Shown here in pieces: positions 34,283 to 42,874 of a stretch of 64,000 bases of DNA; within the stretch, counting starts at the first letter, position 1, and every line of letters begins with the position of its first letter. The notes under the pieces are model-generated. The model was given only the letters and a program-made list of their open reading frames with translations, was not told the origin of the DNA and made no database searches. The DNA comes from Microbacterium sp. LWS13-1.2 (GTDB taxonomy: Bacteria > Actinomycetota > Actinomycetes > Actinomycetales > Microbacteriaceae): contig NZ_CP151632.1 of the NCBI RefSeq assembly GCF_040144835.1, positions 3,782,001 to 3,846,000 of the forward strand, read 5' to 3'. The translations under genes and the position numbers were made by a program.

Positions 34283-34956
34283 TCAGACGACGGGGGAGAA
34301 CTGTGTGACGAGCTCGCGCTTGAGCACCTTCCCGCTCGAGCCCAGCGGCAGCGACGGCACGAGGTGCACGATGCGCGGGTACTTGTAGGCGGCGATGCGA
34401 TCGCGCACGAACGCCACGACGTCGTCGTCGACGCCGAACACGGCAGCGACGGCGATGCCGGGATGCCGAGCGAGCACGGCCTCCACCTCGGTCGGGTAGA
34501 CGTTGTACCCCAACCGCACGATCATGTCCTTCTTGCGGTCGACGATGGTGAGCACTCCGTTGGTGTAGGTGCCCAGGTCGCCGGTGCGGAACCAGCCGTC
34601 GACGACGGCGGCGGCCGAGGCATCCGCTCGTCCGAGGTAACCCTTGAACAGTCCGAGGTAACCCTTGAACAGGTTGTGCCCGCGCACGACGATCTCGCCG
34701 AGGGCGTCGTGCGCGTCGACCAGCACGACGGTCTCGTCGACGTCGGGGTCCGCGATCGCGACGTCCACGCCCCAGAGGGCGCGGCCGACGGTGCCCGACC
34801 GGATCGGCTCGCGCAGCGGGTTCGACGACACGGTGGGTGCGGTCTCGGTGAGGCCGTACTCCTCGTGGACGTCGGCGCCGAAGGCATCGCGAAAAGCCTC
34901 GAGCACCGCGACCGGCAGCGCGGCCCCGCCCGAGACCGCGTAGCGCAGCGGAGGGC
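34283..34956 (-). pseudogene. AMP-dependent acyl-CoA synthetase remnant (C-terminal part)
   Basis: The minus strand encodes the C-terminal half of an acyl-CoA ligase, from RYAVSGGAALPV through HEEYGLTETAPT, DGWFRTGDLG and YPTEVEAVLARHPG to LPLGSSGKVLKREL. About 270 N-terminal residues, including the AMP-binding P-loop region, are absent. There is an in-frame seven-residue duplication (LFKGYLG twice) and an apparent deletion of about 30 residues before VAFVRDRIAAYKYPR. Upstream the frame runs antisense through a thiolase remnant. It cannot make an active ligase. Confidence 0.85.
34631..34672. repeat. perfect 21-bp tandem duplication in the ligase remnant
   Basis: Positions 34631-34651 and 34652-34672 are identical (each starts TCCGAGGTAA and ends TTGAACAG). 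The duplication keeps the frame and adds seven residues to a motif that is normally single. Confidence 0.9.
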
Positions 34957-34976
34957 GGGCGGATGAGCGACGGGCG

Positions 34977-35459
34977 ACCTCCTTCCGGCCCGACGGCACG
35001 GTGACCGCCGGCAACTGTTGCCCGCTCAACGACGGTGCAGCGGCGGTCGTCGTCGTCTCGGACCGGGTGGTCGACGAGCTGAGCCTCGAGCCGCTTGCGC
35101 GCATCGTGTCGACGGGCGTCTCGGGACTCTCGCCGGAGGTGATGGGGCTCGGACCGGTGGAGGCGTCGCGGCGCGCCCTGGCGCTCGCGGGTCTCTCGAT
35201 CGACGACACGGATCTCGTCGAGATCAACGAGGCGCTCGCGGCGCAGGTGATTCCGTCGGCGCGCGAGTTCGGTGTCGACCCGGAGGGCCTCAACGTGCAC
35301 GGCGGTGCGATCGCCGTGGGGTATCCGTTCGGCATGACGGGTGCCCGCATCACCTCCACCCTCATCAACGGCTTCGCCGCCACCGGCCGAAGGTACGGCC
35401 TCGAGACGATGTGCGTGGGCGGTGGTCAGGGGATGGCGATGGTGCTCGAGTGGGTCTGA
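34977..35459 (+). pseudogene. acetyl-CoA acetyltransferase (thiolase) remnant, C-terminal part
   Basis: The plus strand encodes the last 160 residues of a thiolase, from FRPDGTVTAGN and PLNDGAAAV through EINEALAAQ to MCVGGGQGMAMVLE. The N-terminal 240 or so residues with the first catalytic cysteine are missing. The catalytic His of the usual GHPxG motif is Tyr (AVGYPFGMTGAR; codon 35322-35324), consistent with decay. It lies head to head with the ligase remnant, so one deletion probably removed both 5' halves. Confidence 0.87.
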
Positions 35460-35489
35460 CACGCGAGCGGGTGCCCGCGCCGTCGCCGC

Positions 35490-35699
35490 TCATCTCCCTT
35501 TGCGGCGGCGCCGGGCGATGACGATCGCGACGCCGATGAGGCCCAGACCGGCCACCAGCACGATGGGGCCGATCGTCGCCCACAAGGCCGAGCCGCTCAT
35601 CACGGACCCGCCCAGCACACCGAAGCCTTGCAGGGTCCAGACCAACCCGACCGCGGCCAGCACCACGCCGGGCACGAGATACGGCCAGATGCGCTTCAC
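35490..35699 (-). CDS. small two-helix membrane protein
   Basis: This 69-residue protein has two membrane helices (about 5-25 and 38-60) and a basic RRRRKGR tail. It starts at a GTG with TAGGGT six bases upstream, a good leaderless promoter, which supports it being a real gene. It resembles small conserved actinobacterial membrane proteins of unknown role. Confidence 0.75.
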   Translation of the reverse strand: MKRIWPYLVPGVVLAAVGLVWTLQGFGVLGGSVMSGSALWATIGPIVLVAGLGLIGVAIVIARRRRKGR

Positions 35700-35705
35700 G
35701 CGACC

Positions 35706-35711
35706 ACCCTA
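35706..35711 (-). promoter_or_regulatory. -10 box, leaderless promoter of the small membrane protein
   Basis: On the minus strand TAGGGT, six bases, then GTG at 35699. Confidence 0.5.
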
Positions 35712-35813
35712 GTTCCGCGGTGCCGCACCCGATAGAGAGGAATGCGCGATCGGTGACGCAGGCGCAGGGTGCCGCTGACGCGATGGCGGGGTCGCCGTGT
35801 CGGAGGCGCTGCC

Positions 35814-35819
35814 TAGGGT
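35814..35819 (+). promoter_or_regulatory. -10 box, leaderless promoter of the MmcQ/YjbR gene
   Basis: TAGGGT, seven bases, then GTG at 35827; this selects the GTG over the ATG at 35797, which lies upstream of the -10 box. Confidence 0.55.
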
Positions 35820-35826
35820 GGGGTCC

Positions 35827-36219
35827 GTGGCCACCCTCGAAGATCTGCGCCGCACCGCGAACGGACTCCCCGGCAGTGAAGAGCGCGCGACGACCGGCGG
35901 CGCCGCATGGTTCGTACGCGGCAAGCTCTACGCATGGGAGTGCCACCCGTGGCCGAGCACCCCGCCCGACGTGCGTGCGATCATCGCGGCCGAGCTCGTG
36001 GTGGGCGTGAAGATCGCCGACCCGATCGACGCGCTCGCGCTGCGCGAGATGGCGCCCGACGTGTTCCTGGGCGCCACCACGCCGTGGGGCGAGCCGAAGG
36101 TGGCCTTCCGCATGGCGGCGGTCGATGACGATCACCTCGCCGAACTGGTCATCGAGGCTTGGCGCGTGCAGGCGCCGCGGTACCTGCGCCGTGAATGGGA
36201 TGCCGCCGCCACGCCGTAG
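35827..36219 (+). CDS. MmcQ/YjbR family DNA-binding-like protein
   Basis: This 130-residue protein has the MmcQ/YjbR (CyaY-like fold) pattern: LEDLRRTANGLPGSEERAT at the start, AWFVRGKLYAWECHP, then a C-terminal AELVIEAWRVQAPRYLRREWD helix. The family is called MmcQ/YjbR after mitomycin and E. coli members, but no biochemical role is firmly known. It is a single gene with a leaderless GTG start. Confidence 0.82.
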   Translation: MATLEDLRRTANGLPGSEERATTGGAAWFVRGKLYAWECHPWPSTPPDVRAIIAAELVVGVKIADPIDALALREMAPDVFLGATTPWGEPKVAFRMAAVDDDHLAELVIEAWRVQAPRYLRREWDAAATP

Positions 36220-36537
36220 CGCAGCCGTGCTGCCGCGTCGGCGGTTGGCGGGCGCGCGGAATCGGGGATCGCGCCTTCTTGAGCTATGGCCGGTGGCTGA
36301 CTGACCGTTCGTTTCCGCGCCTGTAGTCGCCGGTGACCCGTGCCATCACATGCTGACAGCGAGTGAGCGTCGGTGGTGACACTCTGGCCGTGACGAGGCT
36401 GGTTGCGGCAATGGGAGGCATCCAATCGGGTAGCTCTCGCGCGAGCTGATGCCCACCATCGAAGGCATCTCAGAAGGACAATGGCACCAGCTGACCCGGT
36501 GACCACCAGGTGACAGCGGTCGATTGGAGATCCCACA
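36220..36537. other. 318-base intergenic region without a supported gene
   Basis: Nothing coding is supported here. The last 60 bases contain two GGTGAC direct repeats and a GGAGAT ribosome-binding site for the serine hydrolase gene. Codon pattern and base composition are more irregular than in flanking genes, so the stretch may include degraded sequence. Confidence 0.4.
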
Positions 36538-37578
36538 ATGTCCATTCCCATCACCCCCGAGGCGCTTGATGCCGCGATCGAGGCGGAGTCGTTCAGTGGG
36601 GTGCTCACGATCGATGTCGGTGGCCGGCGCTCGCTCGAGCGCTGCGAGGGCTTCGCGAACCGCGCCCTCCGTGTTCCGAATACGCCGAGCACACGCATCT
36701 CGGCCGCCAGCGGCAACAAGGGCTTCACGGCTCTCGCGATCATGCGCCTCGTCGAGGGCGGCCTGCTCGGTCTGCAGGACCTCGTGCGTCCCATTCTCGG
36801 CGAGGACCTGCCCCTGATCGACGACGCGGTGACGATCGAGCACCTGCTCACCCACACCTCCGGTATCGGGGACTACCTCGACGAGGAAGGCGACGGAGAC
36901 ATCGACGACTACGTCTTCTCCCTGCCGCTGCATGGGCTCGCGGAGACCGAGGCGTTCCTACCCGCCCTCGACGGGTTCCCGCAGAAGTTCCCGCCCGGTG
37001 AGCGATTCTCGTACTGCAATGGCGGGTACATGGTGCTCGCGCTCGTCGCCGAGCGCGTCAGCGGCCGCGGTTTCCATGAACTGGTCCAGACCGAAGTCTG
37101 CGAGCGGGCGGGACTCACCGGCTCGGCATTCCTCCGCTCCGATGACCTCCCCGGGGATGCCGCCCTCGGCTACCTGCACGAGGAGGGCAACCGCACCAAC
37201 CTGCTGCACCTCCCGGTGCGGGGCAACGGCGACGGCGGGATGTGCTTCACGGCCGACGACCTGCACCGGTTCTGGAACGCATTGCTGGATGGCCGGATCG
37301 TGTCGCCGGACACGCTCGCCGAGATGATCCGTCCCCGCTTCGACGTGCCGGCCGAGCACATGCGGTACGGGATGGGGTTGTGGCTGGGCCGCCGCAATTC
37401 GTCCCTGATCCTGGAGGGCTATGACGCCGGCGCATCGTTCCGGTCCACGCACATTCCGGAGACACGCACCACGGTGACCGTGCTCGGGAACAGCTCTGAG
37501 GGCGCCTGGCCGGTGATCTACGCTCTCGCGGATGCCATGGACGGAACCGTCCGGGGGAAGTTCCCGGACGAAAGCTAG
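36538..37578 (+). CDS. serine hydrolase, beta-lactamase class C family
   Basis: This 346-residue enzyme has the class C/PBP4 fold signatures: SxxK as SGNK (Ser58-Lys61), the LLTHTSGIGDY motif, and YCN in RFSYCNGGYMVL as the YxN element. The third KTG/HxG motif appears as EGYDAGASF, less canonical. There is no signal peptide, so it is probably a cytoplasmic esterase or peptidase rather than a secreted beta-lactamase. GGAGAT seven bases upstream supports the ATG. Confidence 0.85.
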   Translation: MSIPITPEALDAAIEAESFSGVLTIDVGGRRSLERCEGFANRALRVPNTPSTRISAASGNKGFTALAIMRLVEGGLLGLQDLVRPILGEDLPLIDDAVTIEHLLTHTSGIGDYLDEEGDGDIDDYVFSLPLHGLAETEAFLPALDGFPQKFPPGERFSYCNGGYMVLALVAERVSGRGFHELVQTEVCERAGLTGSAFLRSDDLPGDAALGYLHEEGNRTNLLHLPVRGNGDGGMCFTADDLHRFWNALLDGRIVSPDTLAEMIRPRFDVPAEHMRYGMGLWLGRRNSSLILEGYDAGASFRSTHIPETRTTVTVLGNSSEGAWPVIYALADAMDGTVRGKFPDES

Positions 37579-37737
37579 GAGGAAGCCCCGCGACCCTGTC
37601 GTGGAGTGGCCGCAGGGAGACCCGCTGGACGATACGCGGACGCAACATCCGGTGCCGTTCACTGGATTCACCCTCCTCGTCGAGAAGGGACGCACGACGG
37701 GCATCCAGCCCCGATCAGATCCGGAGACCGGGACGCC

Positions 37738-38358
37738 ATGACGAACACCGCACTGCAGCCCGATCGGGAGGCCGCTCCCGCCCACGCGACCCCGTTCCGC
37801 CTGATCGCGGCGTTCGCGATCTACGTCCTCCTGCTCGTGTGGATCGTGCTCTGGAAGCTCGAGCTTCCCTGGGTCGGCGGCGTGGATCGTGTGATCAAAC
37901 TCGTCCCGTTCGTCTCGACCGCTGAACAGGGAGCCAGCAGGCCCCCCGAGGTCGTCGTCAACCTCCTCCTATTCGTGCCCTTGGGTCTGTTTCTCGGACT
38001 TCTCGCGCCGCGCTGGAGCTGGCGCCGCCTCGCGGGCGTCGCTGCCACCGTCAGCCTTGCGCTCGAGGCGACCCAGTTCGTGCTGGCCATCGGCAGCACC
38101 GACGTCACCGATGTCCTGGTCAACACCGCCGGCGCCCTCGCCGGGTTCGGGCTCGTCGCGTTCACCCGGCTCCGGTCGCGGGAGCGTGCGCGCGGCATCC
38201 TCGTCCGGGTCTGCGTCGTGGGGACCCTGTTGGCCGTGCTCGCGGTCGCGCTCTTCATCGCCTCCCCGATCCACTTCCGCCCGCCGCCGGGCGCGGGCCT
38301 CGGCCCCGCAGCGGGTCACGCGATCGACGGGGGCGCCGTCGGCGACGAGTTTCCCTGA
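37738..38358 (+). CDS. VanZ-like family membrane protein
   Basis: This 206-residue protein carries the VanZ (PF04892) pattern: helix 1 at about 25-42, then VKLVPF-like IKLVPFVSTAEQ, the block PEVVVNLLLFVPLGLFLGLL, the helix LALEATQFVLAIGSTDVTDVLVNTAGALAGF, and a last helix near 160-178. VanZ-like proteins are linked to glycopeptide (teicoplanin) resistance, but most have no proven function. The ATG at 37738 has a weak GGAG upstream; longer in-frame extensions do not look like protein. Confidence 0.85.
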   Translation: MTNTALQPDREAAPAHATPFRLIAAFAIYVLLLVWIVLWKLELPWVGGVDRVIKLVPFVSTAEQGASRPPEVVVNLLLFVPLGLFLGLLAPRWSWRRLAGVAATVSLALEATQFVLAIGSTDVTDVLVNTAGALAGFGLVAFTRLRSRERARGILVRVCVVGTLLAVLAVALFIASPIHFRPPPGAGLGPAAGHAIDGGAVGDEFP

Positions 38359-38383
38359 CGCCGCGGCGTCGACCCCGATCCCG

Positions 38384-38815
38384 TCAGTTCGCGGGCGGTC
38401 GGGCCTCCGGGACGAAGAGCGCCACGGTCTCGGCCACCAGCGCTGGGCGGTCGGAGCTCTCCAGCTCGACCGTCGTCCGCAGGCCCACCCGGTAGCCCTG
38501 CGGCGACGGCTCGGCCGAGGCGATCTCGGTCACGCCCCGCACACGGGAGTCGACGACCACGGGCTGCAGGAAGCGCACCTTGTCGAGCCCGTAGTTGACC
38601 ACCATCGCGGCGCCGTCGACCGCGAGCAGTCCCTGGGTGAGCCGCGGGAGGAGCGACAGCGTCAGGTAGCCGTGGGCGATGGTGGTGCCGAACGGACCGG
38701 ATGCCGCGCGATCGGCGTCGAGGTGGATCCACTGCCAGTCCTCGGTGGCGTCGGCGAACGCCTGAATCCGATGCTGGTCGATGAGGAACCAATCGCCGAC
38801 GGCGGTGCTGCCGAC
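38384..38815 (-). pseudogene. MaoC-like dehydratase remnant lacking its own start
   Basis: The frame encodes nearly all of a MaoC/(R)-hydratase domain, from VGSTAVGDWFLIDQHRIQAF through the hydratase motif ADATEDWQWIHLD and PFGTTIAHGYLTLSL to the end. The first 10-15 residues and the start codon are gone. The frame is joined at about 38816 to an SDR fragment in another frame. A chimeric start at 38932 could give 182 residues but has no family support upstream. Confidence 0.75.
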
Positions 38816-38816
38816 C

Positions 38817-38957
38817 CGTGATCGCGCCCACGGTCTCGGCGCACTGCGCCTCGTCGAGGTCGAGCACGGCGACGGCGTTGCCGTCGGCGGCGAGGCGCTT
38901 GGCGGTGGCGGCTCCGATGCCGCGCGCGGCACCCGTGACGATGGCGGTTCTGTTCAT
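38817..38957 (-). pseudogene. SDR oxidoreductase remnant (first 47 residues)
   Basis: Residues 1-47 of a FabG-like SDR are intact (MNRTAIVTGAARGIGAATAK and on to VLDLDEAQC) and then stop at the junction with the MaoC remnant. The catalytic Tyr-Lys part is missing. Its ATG overlaps the stop of the alcohol-dehydrogenase remnant by four bases, showing that the two once formed an operon. Confidence 0.8.
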
Positions 38958-39268
38958 GCGTGGTTCCCTTCGAAGGTGATGAGCTGGCGCAGTTCGCCGC
39001 CTGCGGCGAGCCGGTCCATGGCGGCGTCGAGGTCGTCGAGGCCGATGCGGGACGAGACGAGTCGCTCGAGCGGCAGGCGTCCCGCGCGCCACAGCTCGAC
39101 GTAACGGGGGATGTCGCGGCTGGGCACCGCGGATCCGAGGTAGCTGCCGACGATCGTGCGTGCCTCGGCGGTGAGCACGAGCGGTGAGACGCTCGCCCGG
39201 GCGTCGGGTGCGGGGAGCCCCACCGTGACGGTGGTGCCGCCCGGCGCCGTGAGCGCCACCGCCGTCTC
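38954..39268 (-). pseudogene. zinc-type alcohol dehydrogenase remnant (C-terminal part)
   Basis: The frame encodes the last 105 residues of a class III-like medium-chain alcohol dehydrogenase: ETAVALTAPGGTTVTVGLPAP, then EARTIVGSYLGSAVPSRDIP and LERLVSSRIGLDDLDAAMDR. The zinc-binding and cofactor-binding N-terminal two thirds are missing. Sequence upstream of 39268 no longer matches the family. Confidence 0.8.
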
Positions 39269-39325
39269 CCCTCGGCGGAACAACCGGGATCGGGAGGTCT
39301 ACCGCAGGAGGCTCCGCGGAGACAG

Positions 39326-39361
39326 GAACGCGCGCCACCCGTGGCCGGGCAGCGCGCGTTC
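39326..39361 (-). terminator. hairpin downstream of the P-type ATPase gene
   Basis: GAACGCGCG (39326-39334) and CGCGCGTTC (39353-39361) are exact complements just past the ATPase stop codon. No T-tract follows. Confidence 0.5.
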
Positions 39362-39373
39362 GGTTCCTTCGAG

Positions 39374-42094
39374 TCAGGCGACGACGGTGCGACGCGCGAT
39401 GCGCGCGCGACGGATCCACTTCTCGATCTCGATCAGCACGGGCACCAGCAGCGCCAGGCCGAGCGCGGTCAGCCACTCGTCGCCCGAGAGGCTCGTCGTG
39501 CCGATGAGGCGCTGCATGAAGCCGACCTCGACGGCGACGACCGTGAGCGCCAGCGGGATCGATAGCCACTTCACGGCGGCGAGGATGGGCGCGGAGAGCC
39601 CCGACTCGGGGTCGCGACGCATGACGAGACCACCGAAGATCGAGCCGAGCGCGCAGACCACGAACGCCATCGTCACCGGCACGTTGGGCTCGGTCGAGCT
39701 GAGCTCGTCGGGGTAGATCAGCAGGGGGACGAGCGTCGTCAGGAAGATGAGGCTGCCGTACACGAACCAGAGCGTCACCGCGCCGCGGTTGGCGATCGTC
39801 TTCTTCGGGTCGCGCGGCGGCTTCAGCATGATGCCGTCGGGCACCGGGTCGAGGAGGATCACGACCACCGGGAAGATGGCGATGAAGAAGTTCAGGAACA
39901 GCACCATGATCGGTGTGAGCGGTACGCCGTCGTTGATGCCGAAGATGCTCGCGACGAGGAACAGCAGCACCAGCGAGAACAGCTGCGACATCTGGAAGCG
40001 GACGTAGCTGACGATCTTCTCGTAGATCCCGCGCCCGAGCCGGACGGCGGTGACGAGCGTGCCGAAGTTGTCGTCGACGAGGATCATCTTCCCCGCCTGC
40101 TTCGTGACGTCGCTGCCCGAGCCCATCGCCACGCCGATGTCGGCCTGCTTGAGCGCGGCCGCGTCGTTCACCGCGTCGCCGGTCATCGCGACGACGGCAC
40201 CGTCCTCCTGCATGAGCCGGGCGAGGCGCAGCTTGTCCTCGGGGGTGACGCGGCCGAACATGTGCAGGCGCGGAAGCGCCGCCTTCAGTTCGTCGTCGCT
40301 CATCGCCTGGATCTCGGCGCCGCTCGCGGATCCCTCGCCGAGGCCGAGCTTGGCGCCGATCGCGGCGGCGGTGATGGCGTGGTCGCCGGTGATCATGCGG
40401 ACCTCGATGCCCGCTTCGCGCGCGATGCGCACCGCCTCTTTCGAGGAGGTGCGGAGCGGGTCGATGATGCCGACGAGGCCGACGAAGGTCAGATCCGCGA
40501 TCGCCGCCATCGGGTCGTCCGCGACCGGCGCGTCGGGGGCGAAGCGGCGGAACGCGAAGGCGAGCACGCGCAGGCCCTGCTCCGACAGCCTGCGGTTCGC
40601 CTCCAGGATCTCGTCGCGGCGATCGGCGATCGGCATGACACCCTCCATCGTGGCGACGGAGCTGCAGCGATCCAGCACGACGTCCGGGCCGCCCTTGACG
40701 TAGCCCACGAGCAGCTCGTTGCCATCGACCGGGATCCGGTGGAAGGTCCCCATGAACTTGTACGCCGAGTCGAAGGGCACCTCCGCGACCCGCGGGAACG
40801 TGCTGCGGGTCAGTTCGGCGTCCGCGCCGAGCTTCGCCGCGAGCACGACGAGCGCAGCCTCGGTCGGGTCGCCGATGACGGCGCCGTCGTCCGACACCGT
40901 GGCGTCGCTGCAGAGCGTCAGCCCGAGTGCCAGCTGCGTGAACTGCGGCACCGGCAGTCCGGCGGTGTGGCGCACCTCGCCGACCTTCTCGTAGCCGCTG
41001 CCGGCGACGGTGAACCACTCGCCGCGGTAGTACAGCGTCTCCACCGTCATCTCGTTCATGGTGAGAGTGCCGGTCTTGTCGGAGTTGATGGCGCTGGTGG
41101 CACCCAGCGTCTCGACATCCGTCAGGTTCTTGACGACCGCCTGGTGCTCGGCGAGCTGCCGTGAGCCGTACGAGAGCATCGCCTGGACGAACGACGGCAT
41201 GCCCGTCGGGATCGCCGAGATCGCCATCGAGATGCCCAGCAGGATGACCGACGCGATCTCCTGTCCGCGCAGCAGGCCCGTGATGATGATGATGGCGACG
41301 GCGCCCCATGCGATCCAGCCGAGCACGCCGGTGAGCGAGTCGAGCTCGCGCTGCAGCGGCGACTTCCCCGGCTTGACCGACGACAGCATCGAGGCGATCT
41401 GGCCCATCTGCGTCTGCATGCCGGTGCCCGTGATGACCACCGTGGCCGTCCCGCGCGTCACCTGCGTGTTCTGGAACACCATGTCGGTGCGGTCGCCGAG
41501 CGCCGTGTCGGGATCGGCGAGGGTTCCGGCATCCTTCGGGATCGGCGCGCTCTCGCCGGTGAGCGCGGCCTCCTGCGTCTCGAGCGTCGCCGAGCGGATG
41601 ATGCGGGCGTCGGCGGGCACGAGGTCGCCCGCCTCGAGCGTGACGATGTCGCCCGGCACGAGGGTGGTCGCGCCGACCTGCAGCAGGGTGCCGTCGCGGA
41701 TGACCTTCGCCTGCGGGATCTGCATCTTGGAGAGGGCGTCGACGGATGCCTTCGCCTTGAGCTCCTGCCGGGTGCCCAGGACGATGTTCAGCACCACGAG
41801 CGCCCCGACGAGGATGCCGACGCTGACCTGGTTGATGAACAGGCTGATGATCGCGACGGCGACCAGCATGACGTTCATGGGGTCCGCGAGCTGCTGCAGG
41901 GCGACCTGCCACGTCGACGGCGGCTTCTCGGCGGCGATCGAGTTGGGGCCGTGCTCTTTGAGCCGCTGCGCGGCGTCGGCGGCGGTCAGCCCGCGGTCGC
42001 GGTCACTGCGGAACGCGGCGACGACGGCATCTGGGTCCTGGCTGTACCACGCCGTCTCGGCAGGCGTTCCGGCGGTGGTCTCCACGGCGCTCAT
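39374..42094 (-). CDS. P2-like cation-transporting P-type ATPase with atypical ion-site motifs
   Basis: This 906-residue pump has an N-terminal cation-ATPase domain, the actuator motif ALTGESAPI, the phosphorylation site NSDKTGTLT (Asp339), nucleotide-binding KGGPDVVLD and the hinge MTGDAVNDAAALKQADIGVAMG. TM4 reads AISAIPTGMPSF, with Thr where Ca2+-ATPases have Glu. TM6 reads LFLNFFIAIFPVVVILLDP, lacking the usual N-x-x-T-D. The hinge also has Ala in place of Gly and Pro. The fold is clear but the ion is not; calcium transport is doubtful. TATGTT lies six bases before the ATG. Confidence 0.88.
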   Translation of the reverse strand: MSAVETTAGTPAETAWYSQDPDAVVAAFRSDRDRGLTAADAAQRLKEHGPNSIAAEKPPSTWQVALQQLADPMNVMLVAVAIISLFINQVSVGILVGALVVLNIVLGTRQELKAKASVDALSKMQIPQAKVIRDGTLLQVGATTLVPGDIVTLEAGDLVPADARIIRSATLETQEAALTGESAPIPKDAGTLADPDTALGDRTDMVFQNTQVTRGTATVVITGTGMQTQMGQIASMLSSVKPGKSPLQRELDSLTGVLGWIAWGAVAIIIITGLLRGQEIASVILLGISMAISAIPTGMPSFVQAMLSYGSRQLAEHQAVVKNLTDVETLGATSAINSDKTGTLTMNEMTVETLYYRGEWFTVAGSGYEKVGEVRHTAGLPVPQFTQLALGLTLCSDATVSDDGAVIGDPTEAALVVLAAKLGADAELTRSTFPRVAEVPFDSAYKFMGTFHRIPVDGNELLVGYVKGGPDVVLDRCSSVATMEGVMPIADRRDEILEANRRLSEQGLRVLAFAFRRFAPDAPVADDPMAAIADLTFVGLVGIIDPLRTSSKEAVRIAREAGIEVRMITGDHAITAAAIGAKLGLGEGSASGAEIQAMSDDELKAALPRLHMFGRVTPEDKLRLARLMQEDGAVVAMTGDAVNDAAALKQADIGVAMGSGSDVTKQAGKMILVDDNFGTLVTAVRLGRGIYEKIVSYVRFQMSQLFSLVLLFLVASIFGINDGVPLTPIMVLFLNFFIAIFPVVVILLDPVPDGIMLKPPRDPKKTIANRGAVTLWFVYGSLIFLTTLVPLLIYPDELSSTEPNVPVTMAFVVCALGSIFGGLVMRRDPESGLSAPILAAVKWLSIPLALTVVAVEVGFMQRLIGTTSLSGDEWLTALGLALLVPVLIEIEKWIRRARIARRTVVA

Positions 42095-42100
42095 GGCTTG

Positions 42101-42106
42101 AACATA
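42101..42106 (-). promoter_or_regulatory. -10 box, leaderless promoter of the P-type ATPase gene
   Basis: On the minus strand TATGTT, six bases, then the ATG at 42094. Confidence 0.45.
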
Positions 42107-42157
42107 CAGCCGTGCCGCCGCCGTCCGACAGCGGAATCGACCGGCGCGCCGCAGCGG

Positions 42158-42865
42158 TCAGTCGTCGAGCTGTGCGCGCAGTCGCCGCACCAGTTCCGCC
42201 GTCGGCATCGCGCGCGGGAAGACCGCGACGACGACCTGGTCGGCGGCAGGATCCGCCTCGCCGTCCGGCAGGACGCCGAAGCGCCGGCGTGCCTCGTCCA
42301 GAGCGGTGCGCAGCACCGATACCGGCACCTTCTTGGGCCCCCGGATGAGACGCCGCAGCACGTGATTGTGGATCGCGGTGACCAGCGCAGAGAAGCCCAC
42401 CGCGTCGAGCGGATCGAGGCCGGGCAGCGACGCGCGAAGGTACTCGTCGAACAGCCGCTCGTAGCGGAACACCGTCACGATCTCGCGGTCGCGCAGGGCG
42501 GGCACGCCGCGAACGACCGCATAGCGCCGTCGGGCGAGCTCGGGGTCGGCCGCGAAGTGCGCATAGACGAAGAGGGATGCCTCGCACACGGCCGCCCACG
42601 GATCGCGGTGCGGCTGCGCCAGGAACTCGCGGAGGCGATCGAGCAGCACCTCGTGGTCGGTGAAGACCACGTCGTCCTTGCCGCCGAACTGCCGGAAGAA
42701 CGTCGAGCGAGAGACGCCTGCGGCCTGCGCGATCTGCTCCACAGAGGTCTGGTCGAACCCCTGTTCAGCGAACAGCTCGAGCGCGGCGGCGACGACGGCC
42801 GCGCGAGAGGCGCCCTGAGCGGCTGCGGAACTCGGGGCGGCGGAAGCGGCGGCGGTGTCGGACAT
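42158..42865 (-). CDS. TetR-family regulator
   Basis: This 235-residue regulator has an alanine-rich N-terminal tail and a TetR DNA-binding domain (about 20-68, AALELFAEQGFDQTSVEQIAQAAGVSRSTFFRQFGGKDDVV). A helical ligand domain follows. It is divergent from the FAD/Rieske oxidoreductase gene and may control it. A TAGGCT box nine bases before the ATG is a plausible -10. Confidence 0.88.
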   Translation of the reverse strand: MSDTAAASAAPSSAAAQGASRAAVVAAALELFAEQGFDQTSVEQIAQAAGVSRSTFFRQFGGKDDVVFTDHEVLLDRLREFLAQPHRDPWAAVCEASLFVYAHFAADPELARRRYAVVRGVPALRDREIVTVFRYERLFDEYLRASLPGLDPLDAVGFSALVTAIHNHVLRRLIRGPKKVPVSVLRTALDEARRRFGVLPDGEADPAADQVVVAVFPRAMPTAELVRRLRAQLDD

Positions 42866-42874
42866 CTCGGGGAG

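Noticed and set aside
36346..36933. Minus-strand frame upstream of the serine hydrolase
   Set aside because: It overlaps the hydrolase N-terminus antisense and has no domain.
38316..41912. Long minus-strand frame joining the SDR fragment to P-type ATPase sequence
   Set aside because: Only its last part contains a real fragment (first 47 residues of an SDR); the rest is a shifted frame of the ATPase gene.
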